From Acidobacteriota bacterium (GTDB lineage: Bacteria > Acidobacteriota > Blastocatellia > Pyrinomonadales > Pyrinomonadaceae), in NCBI GenBank assembly GCA_018269075.1, contig JAFDVJ010000083.1, forward strand, positions 1 through 54,751: a DNA stretch of 54,751 bases. Direction: 5' to 3'. The position numbers and the translations under genes were made by a program. The notes under the pieces were generated by a model, which made no database searches, was not told the DNA's origin, and saw nothing but the letters and a program-made list of their open reading frames with translations. Positions 32,857 through 41,437 of the stretch are shown piece after piece; the stretch's first letter is position 1, and each line of letters begins with the position of its first letter.

Positions 32857-32889
32857 AAAAAAAAGGCGGGCCTCTGGTCCCGCCTTTTT
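32857..32889. terminator. Bidirectional terminator after the large surface protein gene
   Basis: AAAGGCGGG, loop, CCCGCCTTTTT. On the minus strand an 8-T tail follows. It lies 14 bp past the stop of the gene at 32904. Confidence 0.88.
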
Positions 32890-32903
32890 CGCCGAAGCCG
32901 AGT

Positions 32904-35900
32904 TTACCGCGGTTTGCTCGCGGGTCCCGGTTCTTTCAGCGGGGGCAAAGCGATTCCTTCGGGGCTCGCGACGAGGTTCAGATCGGTCAGCTCGTCCGTC
33001 AAGTTGACGACGAGCGGATCGAAGCGATAGCCTTTCGACCGGACCGTGATCGTGTAGACGTTTTCCGTCTCAACGTCGTCGAAGCGGTAATAACCGAACG
33101 TCGAGCTGACGGTCGTCCGCGAAACGCCGCGCGAATCGGTGAGCGTGACGGGCACTTTCCCGAGCGCGCGGCCGGCCGCGTCGAACACGCGGCCGCCGAT
33201 CGCGACCGCCGCCGCCGTCGGGACGGTGACCGCGAACGAATTGCTGACGGCGGTGTGGCCCGCGCCGTCGCTGACGCTGATCGTGCGCGAGGTGCCCGTG
33301 CCGCTCAGCGTCACGTTCTGCGTCCGCTGTCCGGAGGTGAACGCGCCCGAAACGGTCGGGGAAATCGCGCCGCTGCTCACCGACAAATTGACCGTGCCGT
33401 TAAAGCTCGTCACCGTATTGTTGCCCGCGTCCTGCGCCGTCAGCGAGATGCTGAACGGCGTCCCGATCGTCTTGGTGCCGGTGATCGTGCCGATCGCGAA
33501 ATGATGCAGCGCGCCGACGTTGACGGTGAACGTATTGCTCGTGCCGGTATGTCCCGCGCCGTCGTTGACGCTGATCGTCTTGCCCGTTCCGGACTGCGTA
33601 ACCGCGACGCTGACGGTCGCGACGCCCGCCGTAAACGCGCCGGAAACGGTCGGCGAGATCGTGCCGGCGGTCGTCGTCAGGTTGACCGTGCCGGTAAAGC
33701 CGGTGACCGTGTTGTTGCCCGAATCCTGCGCCGTGATCGTGATGTTGAAGGGCGTGCCGGCCGTCTTCGGACTCGAAATCGACGAGATCGCGAAGTGATG
33801 AACCACCTGGAGATTGATGACGAGCGTGTGGCAGATCGCGCCCGAAAAGCCGTTCGAATCGGTGATCACGACGCAGATCGGAAAGCTGCCCGCCTGGGTC
33901 GGCGTGCCCGCCAGCTGCTGGGTCGCCGGATTGTAATTCATCCCCGCCGGCAGCGTGCCGATCAGATACGAGCTCGGAAAATCGCCGTTTCCGCCGCTCG
34001 CGAAATAATTCTGCGCCGGATAGGCGAGGCCCGTCGTGCCGGCGGGAATCGTCGTCGGCGTGATCGTGATCAGATGTTCGAACGCGCCGATGTCGACGCC
34101 GGCGCCCTGCGGCCGCGCGACGCCCCGCTGGTCGGTTGCGGGCGCGCCCGTCGCCGTGCCGGCATTGACCGCCGGGCTGTTGCCGGAAAGCGCGCGGGTC
34201 GGCGTTTTGCCGCCGTAGTTTCCGAGCGGCGTCAGACGCGCGTCCGTGACGCCGACCTGATTGGAGTTGACGTCGTTCGTCAGACCGCCCGCGCCGCCGG
34301 TGCCGATCAGGTTGAACGAGCTCACGGCGACGACCGTGCCGGTGATGTCGGACTGGCCGCCGTCGCTCTTCGTGTTGTTGATGACGATCGTGTTTTTGAG
34401 CGTCACCGTGCCGGCCGAAATGCCGAGCCCGCCGCCGCTGTCGCCGATGTTCAGCTGCTGGTTTTCGGTGATCGTGCAGTTGGTGATCGTGCTGCCGAGC
34501 GAGGTGTCGAACGAGATCGCGCCGCCGGTGACGTCGGCGGAATTTCCCGAAAACGTGTCGTTGGTCGCGACCAGCGAGCCCTGCAGCGCGCCGCCGTTCA
34601 TCACCGCGATGCCGCCGCCCTGCCCGTTGGCGGTGTTGCCGTTAAAGGTCGAGCCGGTGACGGTCAGCGGGCCGAAAGTGCCGACGCCGCCGCCGTCGAG
34701 GGTCACCGCCTGATTTGAGCTGATCGTCGAATTCTCGATCGTCAGCGTGCCGTTGTTCTGAACGCCGCCGCTCTGACCGTTCGAAACGCAGTTTGAAACC
34801 GTCACTTCGGAAAGGCGGAGCGTGCCCTGATTAAAGACGCAGCCGGCCTCGGTCGAATCGAAACCGTTGGCGATCTTCATCCCGAAGAGCGTGCCGCTCA
34901 CGCCGGACGAAACCAGAAAATTGCGGACCGCGCCGTTGCCGCTGACCGTCAGATCGGCCGCGCCGCTGCCGAGGATCGCCATATTGGTCGAGATGTCGGG
35001 CAGCGCCGTTCCGAGCAGGATCGTCGACGAGGCCGGCAGATCGATCGCGATCACGTCGGTGCCGGCAAAGGCGTTCGCTTCCTGTACGGCGGCGCGGAGC
35101 GTGCACTGCGTGCCGGCTGCGGCGCTCGAATCGCAGGTGCCGTCGCCCGGCGTCAGATCGCCGCCGTCGGTATCAAGATTGACGACGAAATTGACCTCGA
35201 CCGCGCCGATGTCGGTGTTTCCGCCGCCGGCCGTCCGCGCCGCGCCGCGCTGGTCGGTCGCCGGGACGCCGGTGTTGGTGCCGGCGTTGAGCGCGCCGCT
35301 CGCGCCCGAGGGCGGCATCGTCAGCGTCGGGCCGCCGTAGTTTCCGAGCGGCGCGAGATACGGGCTCGCGACGCCGACCTGATTGCCGTTGACGCCGTCG
35401 GTCAGCCCGCTCGCGCCCGGCGTTCCGATCAGATTATTGACCGAGGCGCCGGTGTTGACCGAACCGGTTCCGCCGATCTCGATGTCGGATTGATTGCCGT
35501 TCGGGTCGAGATTGCCGGCGACGATCGTGTTGATGAGGGTGAACGGCTGGGCGATGATATTGATGCCGCCGACCGCGCTCGCGACGTTGCCGCTCAGCGT
35601 GCAGTTTTTCAGGGTCGCGCTCGCCCGCGCTTCGATCGCGCCGCCGAAGGTCGCGGAATTGTTGGCGAACGTGCTGTTGGTGACGGTCGTGTTGGTCGTC
35701 CCGGTGCCGACGTGCAGAGCGCCGCCCGCATCGGCCTTGTTGTTGTAAAAGGTCGAGCCGGTGACGGTCATCGAAGTCCCGTTCTGCTTGAGCGCGCCGC
35801 CCTGACCGCTCGGCTCGTCGGCGGTATTGTTGCTGAACGTGCAGTTGGTGACCGTCATACTGCCGCCGTTGTTGCGGACCGCACCGCCGTCGAAGGTCGC

Positions 35901-36371
35901 GCGGTTGTTGTTGAAGACGCAGTTCGAAAGCGTCACCGTCGAGGCGTTGACGTCGATCGCGCCGGCCTGCGTCCCGTTGGCGTAGCCGTTGGCCATCGTC
36001 AGGTTCGAGATCGTCACGGTCAGACCGTTGTTGATCGTCATAATCCGGACGCTGTTGTTGCCGCTGATCGTCAGCGAAGCGGCGCCCGGCCCGCTGATCG
36101 ACATATTCGTATTCAGCGTCGGCAGCGTGCTCCCGACGGTGATCGTGCCGGTCGTGCCGAAGCTGATCGTGTCCGTCCCCGAACCGGCCGGGCAGCCGCC
36201 GAAAGCGGCGTCGTTGTTGGCGGCGGTGATCGCCTCGCGCAGCGAGCAGCTCGCGCCCGTGTTGTTTTCATCGACGGTCGTGTTGACCGTGATCGTCGCC
36301 GCCTTCGCGCCGAGCGCGCCAAAAACCAATAAAACCGAAAGTAAAAAAATGATTTTCTTTGTTTCTCGCAT
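32904..36371 (-). CDS. Large secreted beta-helix surface protein with CSLREAI motif
   Basis: The 1155-residue protein has a signal peptide (about 1-25) followed by CSLREAITAANND (about 42-54). Two right-handed beta-helix blocks rich in N-N and TN-x-T-F-x-NN turns follow, each closing with ATDQRG and DIGA(V/F)E; the second opens with CTLRAAVQEAN. Next come a putative Ig-like domain (PAGTTGLAYPAQ, then GTPTQAGSF), two about 90-residue beta-sandwich repeats each opening HHFAI and ending DGAGHT, and a carboxypeptidase-regulatory-like domain (GRVFDAAGRALGKVPVTL). It is probably a cell-surface or adhesive protein. No sorting or anchoring motif is clear. GAGGAAG precedes the ATG. Confidence 0.88.
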   Translation of the reverse strand: MRETKKIIFLLSVLLVFGALGAKAATITVNTTVDENNTGASCSLREAITAANNDAAFGGCPAGSGTDTISFGTTGTITVGSTLPTLNTNMSISGPGAASLTISGNNSVRIMTINNGLTVTISNLTMANGYANGTQAGAIDVNASTVTLSNCVFNNNRATFDGGAVRNNGGSMTVTNCTFSNNTADEPSGQGGALKQNGTSMTVTGSTFYNNKADAGGALHVGTGTTNTTVTNSTFANNSATFGGAIEARASATLKNCTLSGNVASAVGGINIIAQPFTLINTIVAGNLDPNGNQSDIEIGGTGSVNTGASVNNLIGTPGASGLTDGVNGNQVGVASPYLAPLGNYGGPTLTMPPSGASGALNAGTNTGVPATDQRGAARTAGGGNTDIGAVEVNFVVNLDTDGGDLTPGDGTCDSSAAAGTQCTLRAAVQEANAFAGTDVIAIDLPASSTILLGTALPDISTNMAILGSGAADLTVSGNGAVRNFLVSSGVSGTLFGMKIANGFDSTEAGCVFNQGTLRLSEVTVSNCVSNGQSGGVQNNGTLTIENSTISSNQAVTLDGGGVGTFGPLTVTGSTFNGNTANGQGGGIAVMNGGALQGSLVATNDTFSGNSADVTGGAISFDTSLGSTITNCTITENQQLNIGDSGGGLGISAGTVTLKNTIVINNTKSDGGQSDITGTVVAVSSFNLIGTGGAGGLTNDVNSNQVGVTDARLTPLGNYGGKTPTRALSGNSPAVNAGTATGAPATDQRGVARPQGAGVDIGAFEHLITITPTTIPAGTTGLAYPAQNYFASGGNGDFPSSYLIGTLPAGMNYNPATQQLAGTPTQAGSFPICVVITDSNGFSGAICHTLVINLQVVHHFAISSISSPKTAGTPFNITITAQDSGNNTVTGFTGTVNLTTTAGTISPTVSGAFTAGVATVSVAVTQSGTGKTISVNDGAGHTGTSNTFTVNVGALHHFAIGTITGTKTIGTPFSISLTAQDAGNNTVTSFNGTVNLSVSSGAISPTVSGAFTSGQRTQNVTLSGTGTSRTISVSDGAGHTAVSNSFAVTVPTAAAVAIGGRVFDAAGRALGKVPVTLTDSRGVSRTTVSSTFGYYRFDDVETENVYTITVRSKGYRFDPLVVNLTDELTDLNLVASPEGIALPPLKEPGPASKPR

Positions 36372-36387
36372 TCTTCCTCACAAACAT

Positions 36388-36735
36388 TCACATCATTCGA
36401 TCGATTACTTCGCGAACCGCGGACAGATTTTCCTTTCCGACGAATCCGCAGACGCCGGCGGCCCGGGCCGCTTCGCGTAAATACCTGTCGCTGTACTGCG
36501 TTACCAGAACGATCCGGGCGGCCGGGTGAGCGGCGATGATCGCCGCGGTCGCCGTCAGACCGTCCATCGCGCCCATCTCGTAATCCATCAGCACGCAGTC
36601 CGGCCGCGTCTCGGCGTACCGCGCGACCGCTTCCTCACCGCTCGAGCATTCGTCGACGATGACCGCGAGGTCGCTCACCAGACTCCTGATCAATCCGCGC
36701 ATCAGCGCGTTGTCCTCGACAATGAGAAGTCTCAT
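36388..36735 (-). CDS. Stand-alone response regulator receiver protein
   Basis: The product is 115 residues from MRLLIVEDN (ATG at 36735); an upstream in-frame ATG at 36783 would add 16 poorly fitting residues. It has the receiver fold with the acidic pair in VEDN, phospho-Asp in CVLMDYEMG, Thr in LVTQYSD, and Lys in FVGKEN. No output domain is present, as in CheY-like proteins, although the sequence resembles NarL-type receivers and so could be a truncated NarL protein. It ends 16 bp before the start of the large surface protein gene, so the two may be one transcript. Confidence 0.85.
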   Translation of the reverse strand: MRLLIVEDNALMRGLIRSLVSDLAVIVDECSSGEEAVARYAETRPDCVLMDYEMGAMDGLTATAAIIAAHPAARIVLVTQYSDRYLREAARAAGVCGFVGKENLSAVREVIDRMM

Positions 36736-36860
36736 ACCGGATAAAATTATCGGGCAGGCGGGACGCGATTGGAATGGAGTCAATTACGGTTTGTCGGTCG
36801 GGACGACTACGAAATTTTTATCCGTAGAACTACGGATAAGCTCTCCGTGAATTGAGCTTT

Positions 36861-36930
36861 TTGGTCTTGGACTTTTGATCTTTGACCTTTGAATGAAGAT
36901 CAAAGATCAAAGATCAAAGGCCCAAGACCG
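36861..36930. repeat. Palindromic heptamer array (GATCAAA / TTTGATC family)
   Basis: TTGGTCTTGGACTTTTGATC units face GATCAAA x3 and GGCCCAAGACC. The same word family recurs at 41354-41412. Confidence 0.82.
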
Positions 36931-36965
36931 GTTGAATTTACACGATAATAAGCTCCGCCGCCGCG

Positions 36966-37000
36966 AAAAAAACGGGCCCGCGATGCGGCGCGGGCCCGTT
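36966..37000 (-). terminator. Rho-independent terminator of the lipase-like gene
   Basis: On the minus strand: AACGGGCCCGCG, loop CCGCAT, CGCGGGCCCGTT, then a T-run. It lies 37 bp past the stop at 37037. Confidence 0.88.
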
Positions 37001-37036
37001 GACGAAAATCGATGAAAAACGCGGCGTTCGACGCCG

Positions 37037-39340
37037 TCAGAAGACCGGCGGGCCGCCGAAGAGCGACGAGGAATAATCGATAAAGGCGGCGACGGCGACT
37101 TCGGTTTCCGACGGGTCGCGGCTTTCGAGCCGGAGCTTCCATTTGCCGGCGGAAAAAGGTTTTTTGACCGTGATCGTCCGAAAGATCTCGTCCGCGCCCG
37201 CGCCGCCCGCCGGGTCGGTCCCGACGACCTCGCCCTTGTCGTCGACGAGCGTCGCGGAAACTTCGGGCGAGCCGTAAAAGACGAGCGAAAACCGCGTGCC
37301 GCTCGTCACCGGGATCTCGATCTCGGCCGCGCCTTTGGCCTTCAGACCGACGACGGCCGAGAAATTCGCCTTCGCGTCGTCCGTTGTTTGTCCGGCGTCG
37401 ACGGCCGCCAAATTCACCGGCTGAAACATCGCGCCGTAGCGTCTCGTCCGGCCGAAATTCGCCGCCAGCGAATCGTTCGGCGCGGCCGGATTCGAATCGG
37501 AAAAGACGGCGCCGAGCGTCGCCGGATCGGGCGCGTGATCGCCCTTCGGCGGAACCGCGAGCCATTTGTAGATCTGCCGGAAATGCGATTCCTCGCCGAG
37601 CAGAAACCGCGAGGAAACCGGTTTCTTCGAGACGAAATAGTTTTTGATCCGCCAGATGCCCGATTTGACCGGCGTCAGGCCGTCGCCCGGCGCGTCGTCG
37701 TCCTGGCAGGTCGCCGGCCGGATGTTCGCGACGAGCGCCGCGAACCGCGTGCCGTTCGTGTTGGTGACCATCATATTGAACCGCTTCATCGAATCGGGCG
37801 AAAGCTCGCCGACCGCGTCGAGGTTGAAGGTGTTGAGCTTGAACGAAAGCCCGTAAACGCCGACCGCGCACGGCGTTCCCGCGTTCGGGACGCCGACCAT
37901 CACGAGATGCGTCGCCGTCGGCCGGCCGTCGAAGAGCGTCGGCATCTGGCTGTTGACGTAGACGCGCGCGACGAGCCCGCCGTTGGTCACGGCGATCAGA
38001 TCGACGTGCCACGCGTTCTGGTATTTCTGGATCTCGCGAATTTCCCGGTCGAGCTTTTCGGCGTTGTCGGTCGAGATTTTTTTGACGTCGGTCGGCGTGT
38101 AGTAAATCTGCCATTTGTCGGTCACGGCCCGGAAAAACAGCGGGAATTTACTGACCGCTTCGGCGTTCTGCCAGAATCCGGGGACGAGCATCACCGGTTT
38201 CGGAACGACCGTCAGGTCTTTGGTCAGCACATCGTCGGGAATCCGCGCTTCGATCTGCCGCGCGGTTTCCGAGACGACGTCCGCGCCCGACTGCCGCCAC
38301 GCGTAGCCGCTCGTGTCCCAGATCATCTCGACGTCCTTCTGCCCGCCGGACGGCACGGTCGCCGTCACCGCGCCGTCCGAAAGCGGCGCGTTTTCCCTGA
38401 GCTCTTTGAAGCTGACGGTCGCCGTCTTGTCGGTCCCGCCGAAATTGGCGATGGTCGCGACGATCCTGACCTGATTGCCGTCGACCGTCCGGCCGTTCGA
38501 ATCGATCTCGCGCCAGTCGTTCGGGCTCGGGTAGCGCGGCTCGTAAAACCGGATGTCGGTGATCATCAGCGGCTGCGGCTTGCGGCGGAGCTTCCAGGTG
38601 ACGACGTAGACGAAGCTCTTTTTGTCGCCGACCGTGTCGAACCACGTCTTGCTGCCCTCGATCACGTCCGGATTTTTGAAATCGACGACGCCCTCGACCG
38701 ACGCGCCCGCGCCCTCGACGCGCGCCTCGCTGTCGGTCGATGAGGCCGACGGCGCGCGCGTGCTGTTCGGGCAGAGATTCTGATAGGTCTCGCTCGTGCT
38801 GTGCGTGTATTTGCCCTGAAAGCCCGGAAAGGTGAAGCCGAGGCGGAAATTTCCGTCGTTGACCGAGAGCGAATAGGACACGGCCTCGCCGCCGCCGGTG
38901 CCGGTCGTCAGCTTGCGGTCGGTGCTTTCGGCCGTGATCATCCGGTCGGGCTCCCAGCTGTGACAGTTGGTCAGCTCGTTTTGCGTGACCTTGTGAAAAT
39001 CGCTGTCGCGAAACTCGATCTTCGTCGAGGTCGCCGCGCGGCCGGTGCCGGCGAGATCGTTGACGACGAGCGTCGCGGCGTAATTGTATTTCCGGGTGTA
39101 GAGATGCTTGATGCGCTCGCTGTCGTTGACCCGGCCGGGAATCTTCTCGTCGCTCGTAAACGTGTCGTCGAGCGTCTTGCGATAAGTGATGACGCCGCTC
39201 CAGCCGGCCCGGACGGCGCTCGGCGCGGCCGCCGTTCTGCCCTTCGTCTGCGCCGGCAGAACGCTCGCCGCGGCGTTGGTCAATAACAGGACCGCGATCA
39301 ATTCGTGAAATATTCGGTTAAACGAAACCTTCCCTTTCAT
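37037..39340 (-). CDS. Secreted lipase-like protein with CARDB-like domain and Thr at the nucleophile position
   Basis: The 767-residue protein has a signal peptide (about 1-31, ending LPAQ) and an N-terminal domain of unknown type (about 45-270). A CARDB-like beta-sandwich follows (about 285-370, IVATIANFGGTDKTATVSF). The alpha/beta-hydrolase domain (about 385-610) has VMLVPGFWQN, then DLIAVTNGGLVARVYV where lipases have G-H-S-x-G-G; the nucleophile Ser is Thr (T452). VGVPNAGTPCA, the acid motif APGDGLTPV and SHFRQIYKWL (putative His) are kept. The C-terminus is a beta-sandwich (about 650-755). It may bind rather than cleave its ligand, or use Thr. GAGGGGAG precedes the ATG. Confidence 0.8.
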   Translation of the reverse strand: MKGKVSFNRIFHELIAVLLLTNAAASVLPAQTKGRTAAAPSAVRAGWSGVITYRKTLDDTFTSDEKIPGRVNDSERIKHLYTRKYNYAATLVVNDLAGTGRAATSTKIEFRDSDFHKVTQNELTNCHSWEPDRMITAESTDRKLTTGTGGGEAVSYSLSVNDGNFRLGFTFPGFQGKYTHSTSETYQNLCPNSTRAPSASSTDSEARVEGAGASVEGVVDFKNPDVIEGSKTWFDTVGDKKSFVYVVTWKLRRKPQPLMITDIRFYEPRYPSPNDWREIDSNGRTVDGNQVRIVATIANFGGTDKTATVSFKELRENAPLSDGAVTATVPSGGQKDVEMIWDTSGYAWRQSGADVVSETARQIEARIPDDVLTKDLTVVPKPVMLVPGFWQNAEAVSKFPLFFRAVTDKWQIYYTPTDVKKISTDNAEKLDREIREIQKYQNAWHVDLIAVTNGGLVARVYVNSQMPTLFDGRPTATHLVMVGVPNAGTPCAVGVYGLSFKLNTFNLDAVGELSPDSMKRFNMMVTNTNGTRFAALVANIRPATCQDDDAPGDGLTPVKSGIWRIKNYFVSKKPVSSRFLLGEESHFRQIYKWLAVPPKGDHAPDPATLGAVFSDSNPAAPNDSLAANFGRTRRYGAMFQPVNLAAVDAGQTTDDAKANFSAVVGLKAKGAAEIEIPVTSGTRFSLVFYGSPEVSATLVDDKGEVVGTDPAGGAGADEIFRTITVKKPFSAGKWKLRLESRDPSETEVAVAAFIDYSSSLFGGPPVF

Positions 39341-39399
39341 TCGATAAACTCCCCTCTGATTCGTTAAAGACGCGGGCCGCGGCCCGTCGTTTCGCGCGT

Positions 39400-39825
39400 T
39401 TACTTGATCGAGATTTCGAGCGCGTATTTAATGCTTCGCGCCTTGCGGCTCGACCCGTCCGGCCCGTAAACCTGGACGCTGTATTTGCTCGTCACGGGCA
39501 GCGCGCCCGACCATTCGCGGAGCCGTTCGCCCTCGGGCGTGAGCATATCCTCGTCCGGCCCGAGCAGCTCCGACTCGAAAACGAAGACGTAGGCGTCCGG
39601 TTCGTCGGTGATCAGCCGGAAGCTCAGCGTCTGGCCCCGGCGCGCCCGCACGATGTAGGCGTCGTAATCGCCAGCGGCGCGCGGCAGCAGTCCATTGACG
39701 ACGGTCGCCGTTCGCCCTTTTTGAAAAGTCACCCGGCGCGCCGTCTGCGCCGACGCCGCGAGCGCGAGCGCGAGCAGCAAAACCGCGCCGGAAACGAGGT
39801 ATTTTAATTTTCGGATCGTCTGCAT
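39400..39825 (-). CDS. Small secreted beta-sandwich protein
   Basis: The 141-residue protein has a signal peptide (about 1-27, LLLALALAASAQ) followed by a single beta-rich domain (TVVNGLLPRAAGDYDAYIVR, then QTLSFRLITDEPDAYVFVF). The fold pattern resembles PPC/PKD-like domains attached to secreted enzymes. It lies 59 bp upstream of the lipase-like gene on the same strand with its own good GGGAG site, and is likely co-transcribed. No enzymatic motif is visible. Confidence 0.78.
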   Translation of the reverse strand: MQTIRKLKYLVSGAVLLLALALAASAQTARRVTFQKGRTATVVNGLLPRAAGDYDAYIVRARRGQTLSFRLITDEPDAYVFVFESELLGPDEDMLTPEGERLREWSGALPVTSKYSVQVYGPDGSSRKARSIKYALEISIK

Positions 39826-40101
39826 AAATTTTTTCTCCCTGAGCGTTTTCGCCGGCTTCGCTTTCGCCGCCCGCTTTCGCCCTCCGGCTGTTTACGCGAA
39901 ACCGGCGCCGGGAAAGTATCACGAAGCGACCGAAAACTTTTCGCAGAGCTTCGAAAATTCAATTCAAACCGAATCGAACGCCGGCCCGAAGCGCCGCCCC
40001 GCCGATCGCAAAACGCCCGGAATATCCATTTTATTGAGTTGTTGATTGAATTTTTTTTGTGATATCGACTGAATCCGAATCGTTTGACGCCGCGCGGCGG
40101 C

Positions 40102-40130
40102 GTTGGCCGGCAGGATGCCGGCGCTCCAAC
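40102..40130. repeat. Short REP-like palindrome (GCCGGCAGGATGCCGGC)
   Basis: GTTGG, then GCCGGCAGGATGCCGGC, then CTCCAAC. This is the same core word as the right end of the element at 7808-7941. Confidence 0.65.
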
Positions 40131-40150
40131 CGAAACTTTTCCTAAAGAGA

Positions 40151-40182
40151 CCAATCCGAAATCCGAAATCCGAAATCCGAAA
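40151..40182. repeat. CGAAATC heptamer array
   Basis: Four units end at the base next to the TGA of the VWA gene (40183-40185). Confidence 0.85.
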
Positions 40183-41319
40183 TCAACTGACGACTATCTC
40201 GTTGGCGGCCGCCCACTGCCGGAGATCGCGTTTTTGAATGGCGGCGGCCATCAGGTCGGGAAAAAGATCGGGCGTGCAGGCGAAGGCGGGAATTCCGAAA
40301 CCGGCGAATTGCCCGGCGACGTGGCGGTCGAAAAACGGCGCGCCGCGGTCGTCGAGCGCGAGCAGCGTGATAAAGTTGACGCCCGACGCGGCGAGCGCGG
40401 CGGCGCGCTTGAGCATCTCGTTGCGGTTGCCGCCCTCGTAAAGATCGCTGATCAGCACGAGAATCGTCTGGTCGGGCCGCCGGATCAGCGACTGGCAGTA
40501 GGCGAGCGCGCGGTTGATGTCGGTGCCGCCGCCGAGCTGCGTGCCGAACAAAACGTCGACCGGATCGGCGAGCATTTCGGTCAGATCGACGATCGCCGTG
40601 TCGAAGACGACGAGCGCGGTGCTGACCGCTTTGATCGACGCCATCACCGCCGCCATCACGCTCGAATAGACGACCGACGAGGCCATCGAGCCGCTCTGAT
40701 CGACGCACAAAATGATGTCGCGCTGGCTCTGGGTCTTGCGGCCGAAACCGACGCGGCGTTCGGGGATGATCGTCCGGTAGGCGGGCTGGTAATGCTTCAG
40801 GTTGAGCCGGATCGTCCGGTGCCAGTCGATCTCGTTGTGGCGCGGGCGATTGTTGCGAACCGACCGGTTGAGGCTGCCGGCGATCGCCTGCCGCAGCGGG
40901 TTGGCGAGCTTGCGTTCGAGCTCGTCGACAACCTTGCGGACGACCAGCCGGGCGGTTTCCTTCGTCTTTGCCGGGATGATCCGGTTGAGCGAGATGAGCG
41001 TCGAAACGAGATGGATGTCGGGCTCGACGGCTTCGAGCATCTCCGGTTCGAGCAGCATCCGCTGGAGGCCGAGCCGTTCGAGCGCGTCCTTCTGCATCAC
41101 GCGGACGACCGACGACGGAAAATACGTGCGGATGTCGCCGAGCCAGCGGGCGACGTTCGGCGACGATCCGCCGAGATTGCCCGAACGCTCGGAATCGTAA
41201 AGCGCCTCGAGCGCGCCGTCGATCCGCAGCTCTTCCGGCCGCAGCCCGACGCCCGTTCCGTCGCATTCGTCGCCGCCGAGAATCAGCCGCCAGCGTTTCA
41301 ATGTGTTTTCGTCAGCCAT
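40183..41319 (-). CDS. VWA domain protein of the SWIM/MoxR/DUF5682 cluster
   Basis: The protein is 378 residues from the ATG at 41319; an upstream TTG is less likely. An alpha-helical N-terminal region (about 1-195, with ARWLGDIRTYFP) precedes a VWA domain with MIDAS DQSGS (207-211), GGGTDINRAL and LISDLYEGG. It is the last gene of a five-gene operon. MoxR AAA ATPases usually act with a VWA partner in metal-dependent chaperone or insertase work, so this is the probable partner of the MoxR protein encoded two genes upstream. It is cytoplasmic. Confidence 0.9.
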   Translation of the reverse strand: MADENTLKRWRLILGGDECDGTGVGLRPEELRIDGALEALYDSERSGNLGGSSPNVARWLGDIRTYFPSSVVRVMQKDALERLGLQRMLLEPEMLEAVEPDIHLVSTLISLNRIIPAKTKETARLVVRKVVDELERKLANPLRQAIAGSLNRSVRNNRPRHNEIDWHRTIRLNLKHYQPAYRTIIPERRVGFGRKTQSQRDIILCVDQSGSMASSVVYSSVMAAVMASIKAVSTALVVFDTAIVDLTEMLADPVDVLFGTQLGGGTDINRALAYCQSLIRRPDQTILVLISDLYEGGNRNEMLKRAAALAASGVNFITLLALDDRGAPFFDRHVAGQFAGFGIPAFACTPDLFPDLMAAAIQKRDLRQWAAANEIVVS

Positions 41320-41353
41320 AAAATTCAATGACGTGGGCTTTAAGTTATTGAGA

Positions 41354-41412
41354 GATTTGGTCTTTGGCCTTTGATCTTGGATCTTTGGTTTTCTGTCGAA
41401 GGTCTAAGATCA
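41354..41412. repeat. Heptamer array (TTTGATC / GATCAAA-like family), degenerate
   Basis: Words such as TTTGGTC, TTTGGCC, TTTGATC, TTGGATC and TTTGG follow each other in 7-nt phase, with a weak inverse (GGTCTAAGATCATC). It lies between the DUF5682 and VWA genes. Confidence 0.65.
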
Positions 41413-41437
41413 TCGAAGTTGCTCGGATAAAAACAGC

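Larger units (their letters stand above)
36736..37036. other. Intergenic region with a heptamer array and terminator
   Basis: No gene is present. The region holds the GATCAAA array (36861-36930) and the terminator at 36966-37000. CCGTAGAACTACGG near 36821-36834 is a small palindrome. Confidence 0.6.
39826..40182. other. Intergenic region with repeats
   Basis: No gene is present. The region holds a short GCCGGC palindromic repeat (40102-40130) and a CGAAATC array (40151-40182) that touches the stop codon of the VWA gene. The rest is unassigned. Confidence 0.6.

Noticed and set aside
36736..36783. Upstream in-frame start of the receiver protein at 36783
   Set aside because: It adds 16 residues that do not fit the receiver fold. 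MRLLIVEDN is the canonical start.
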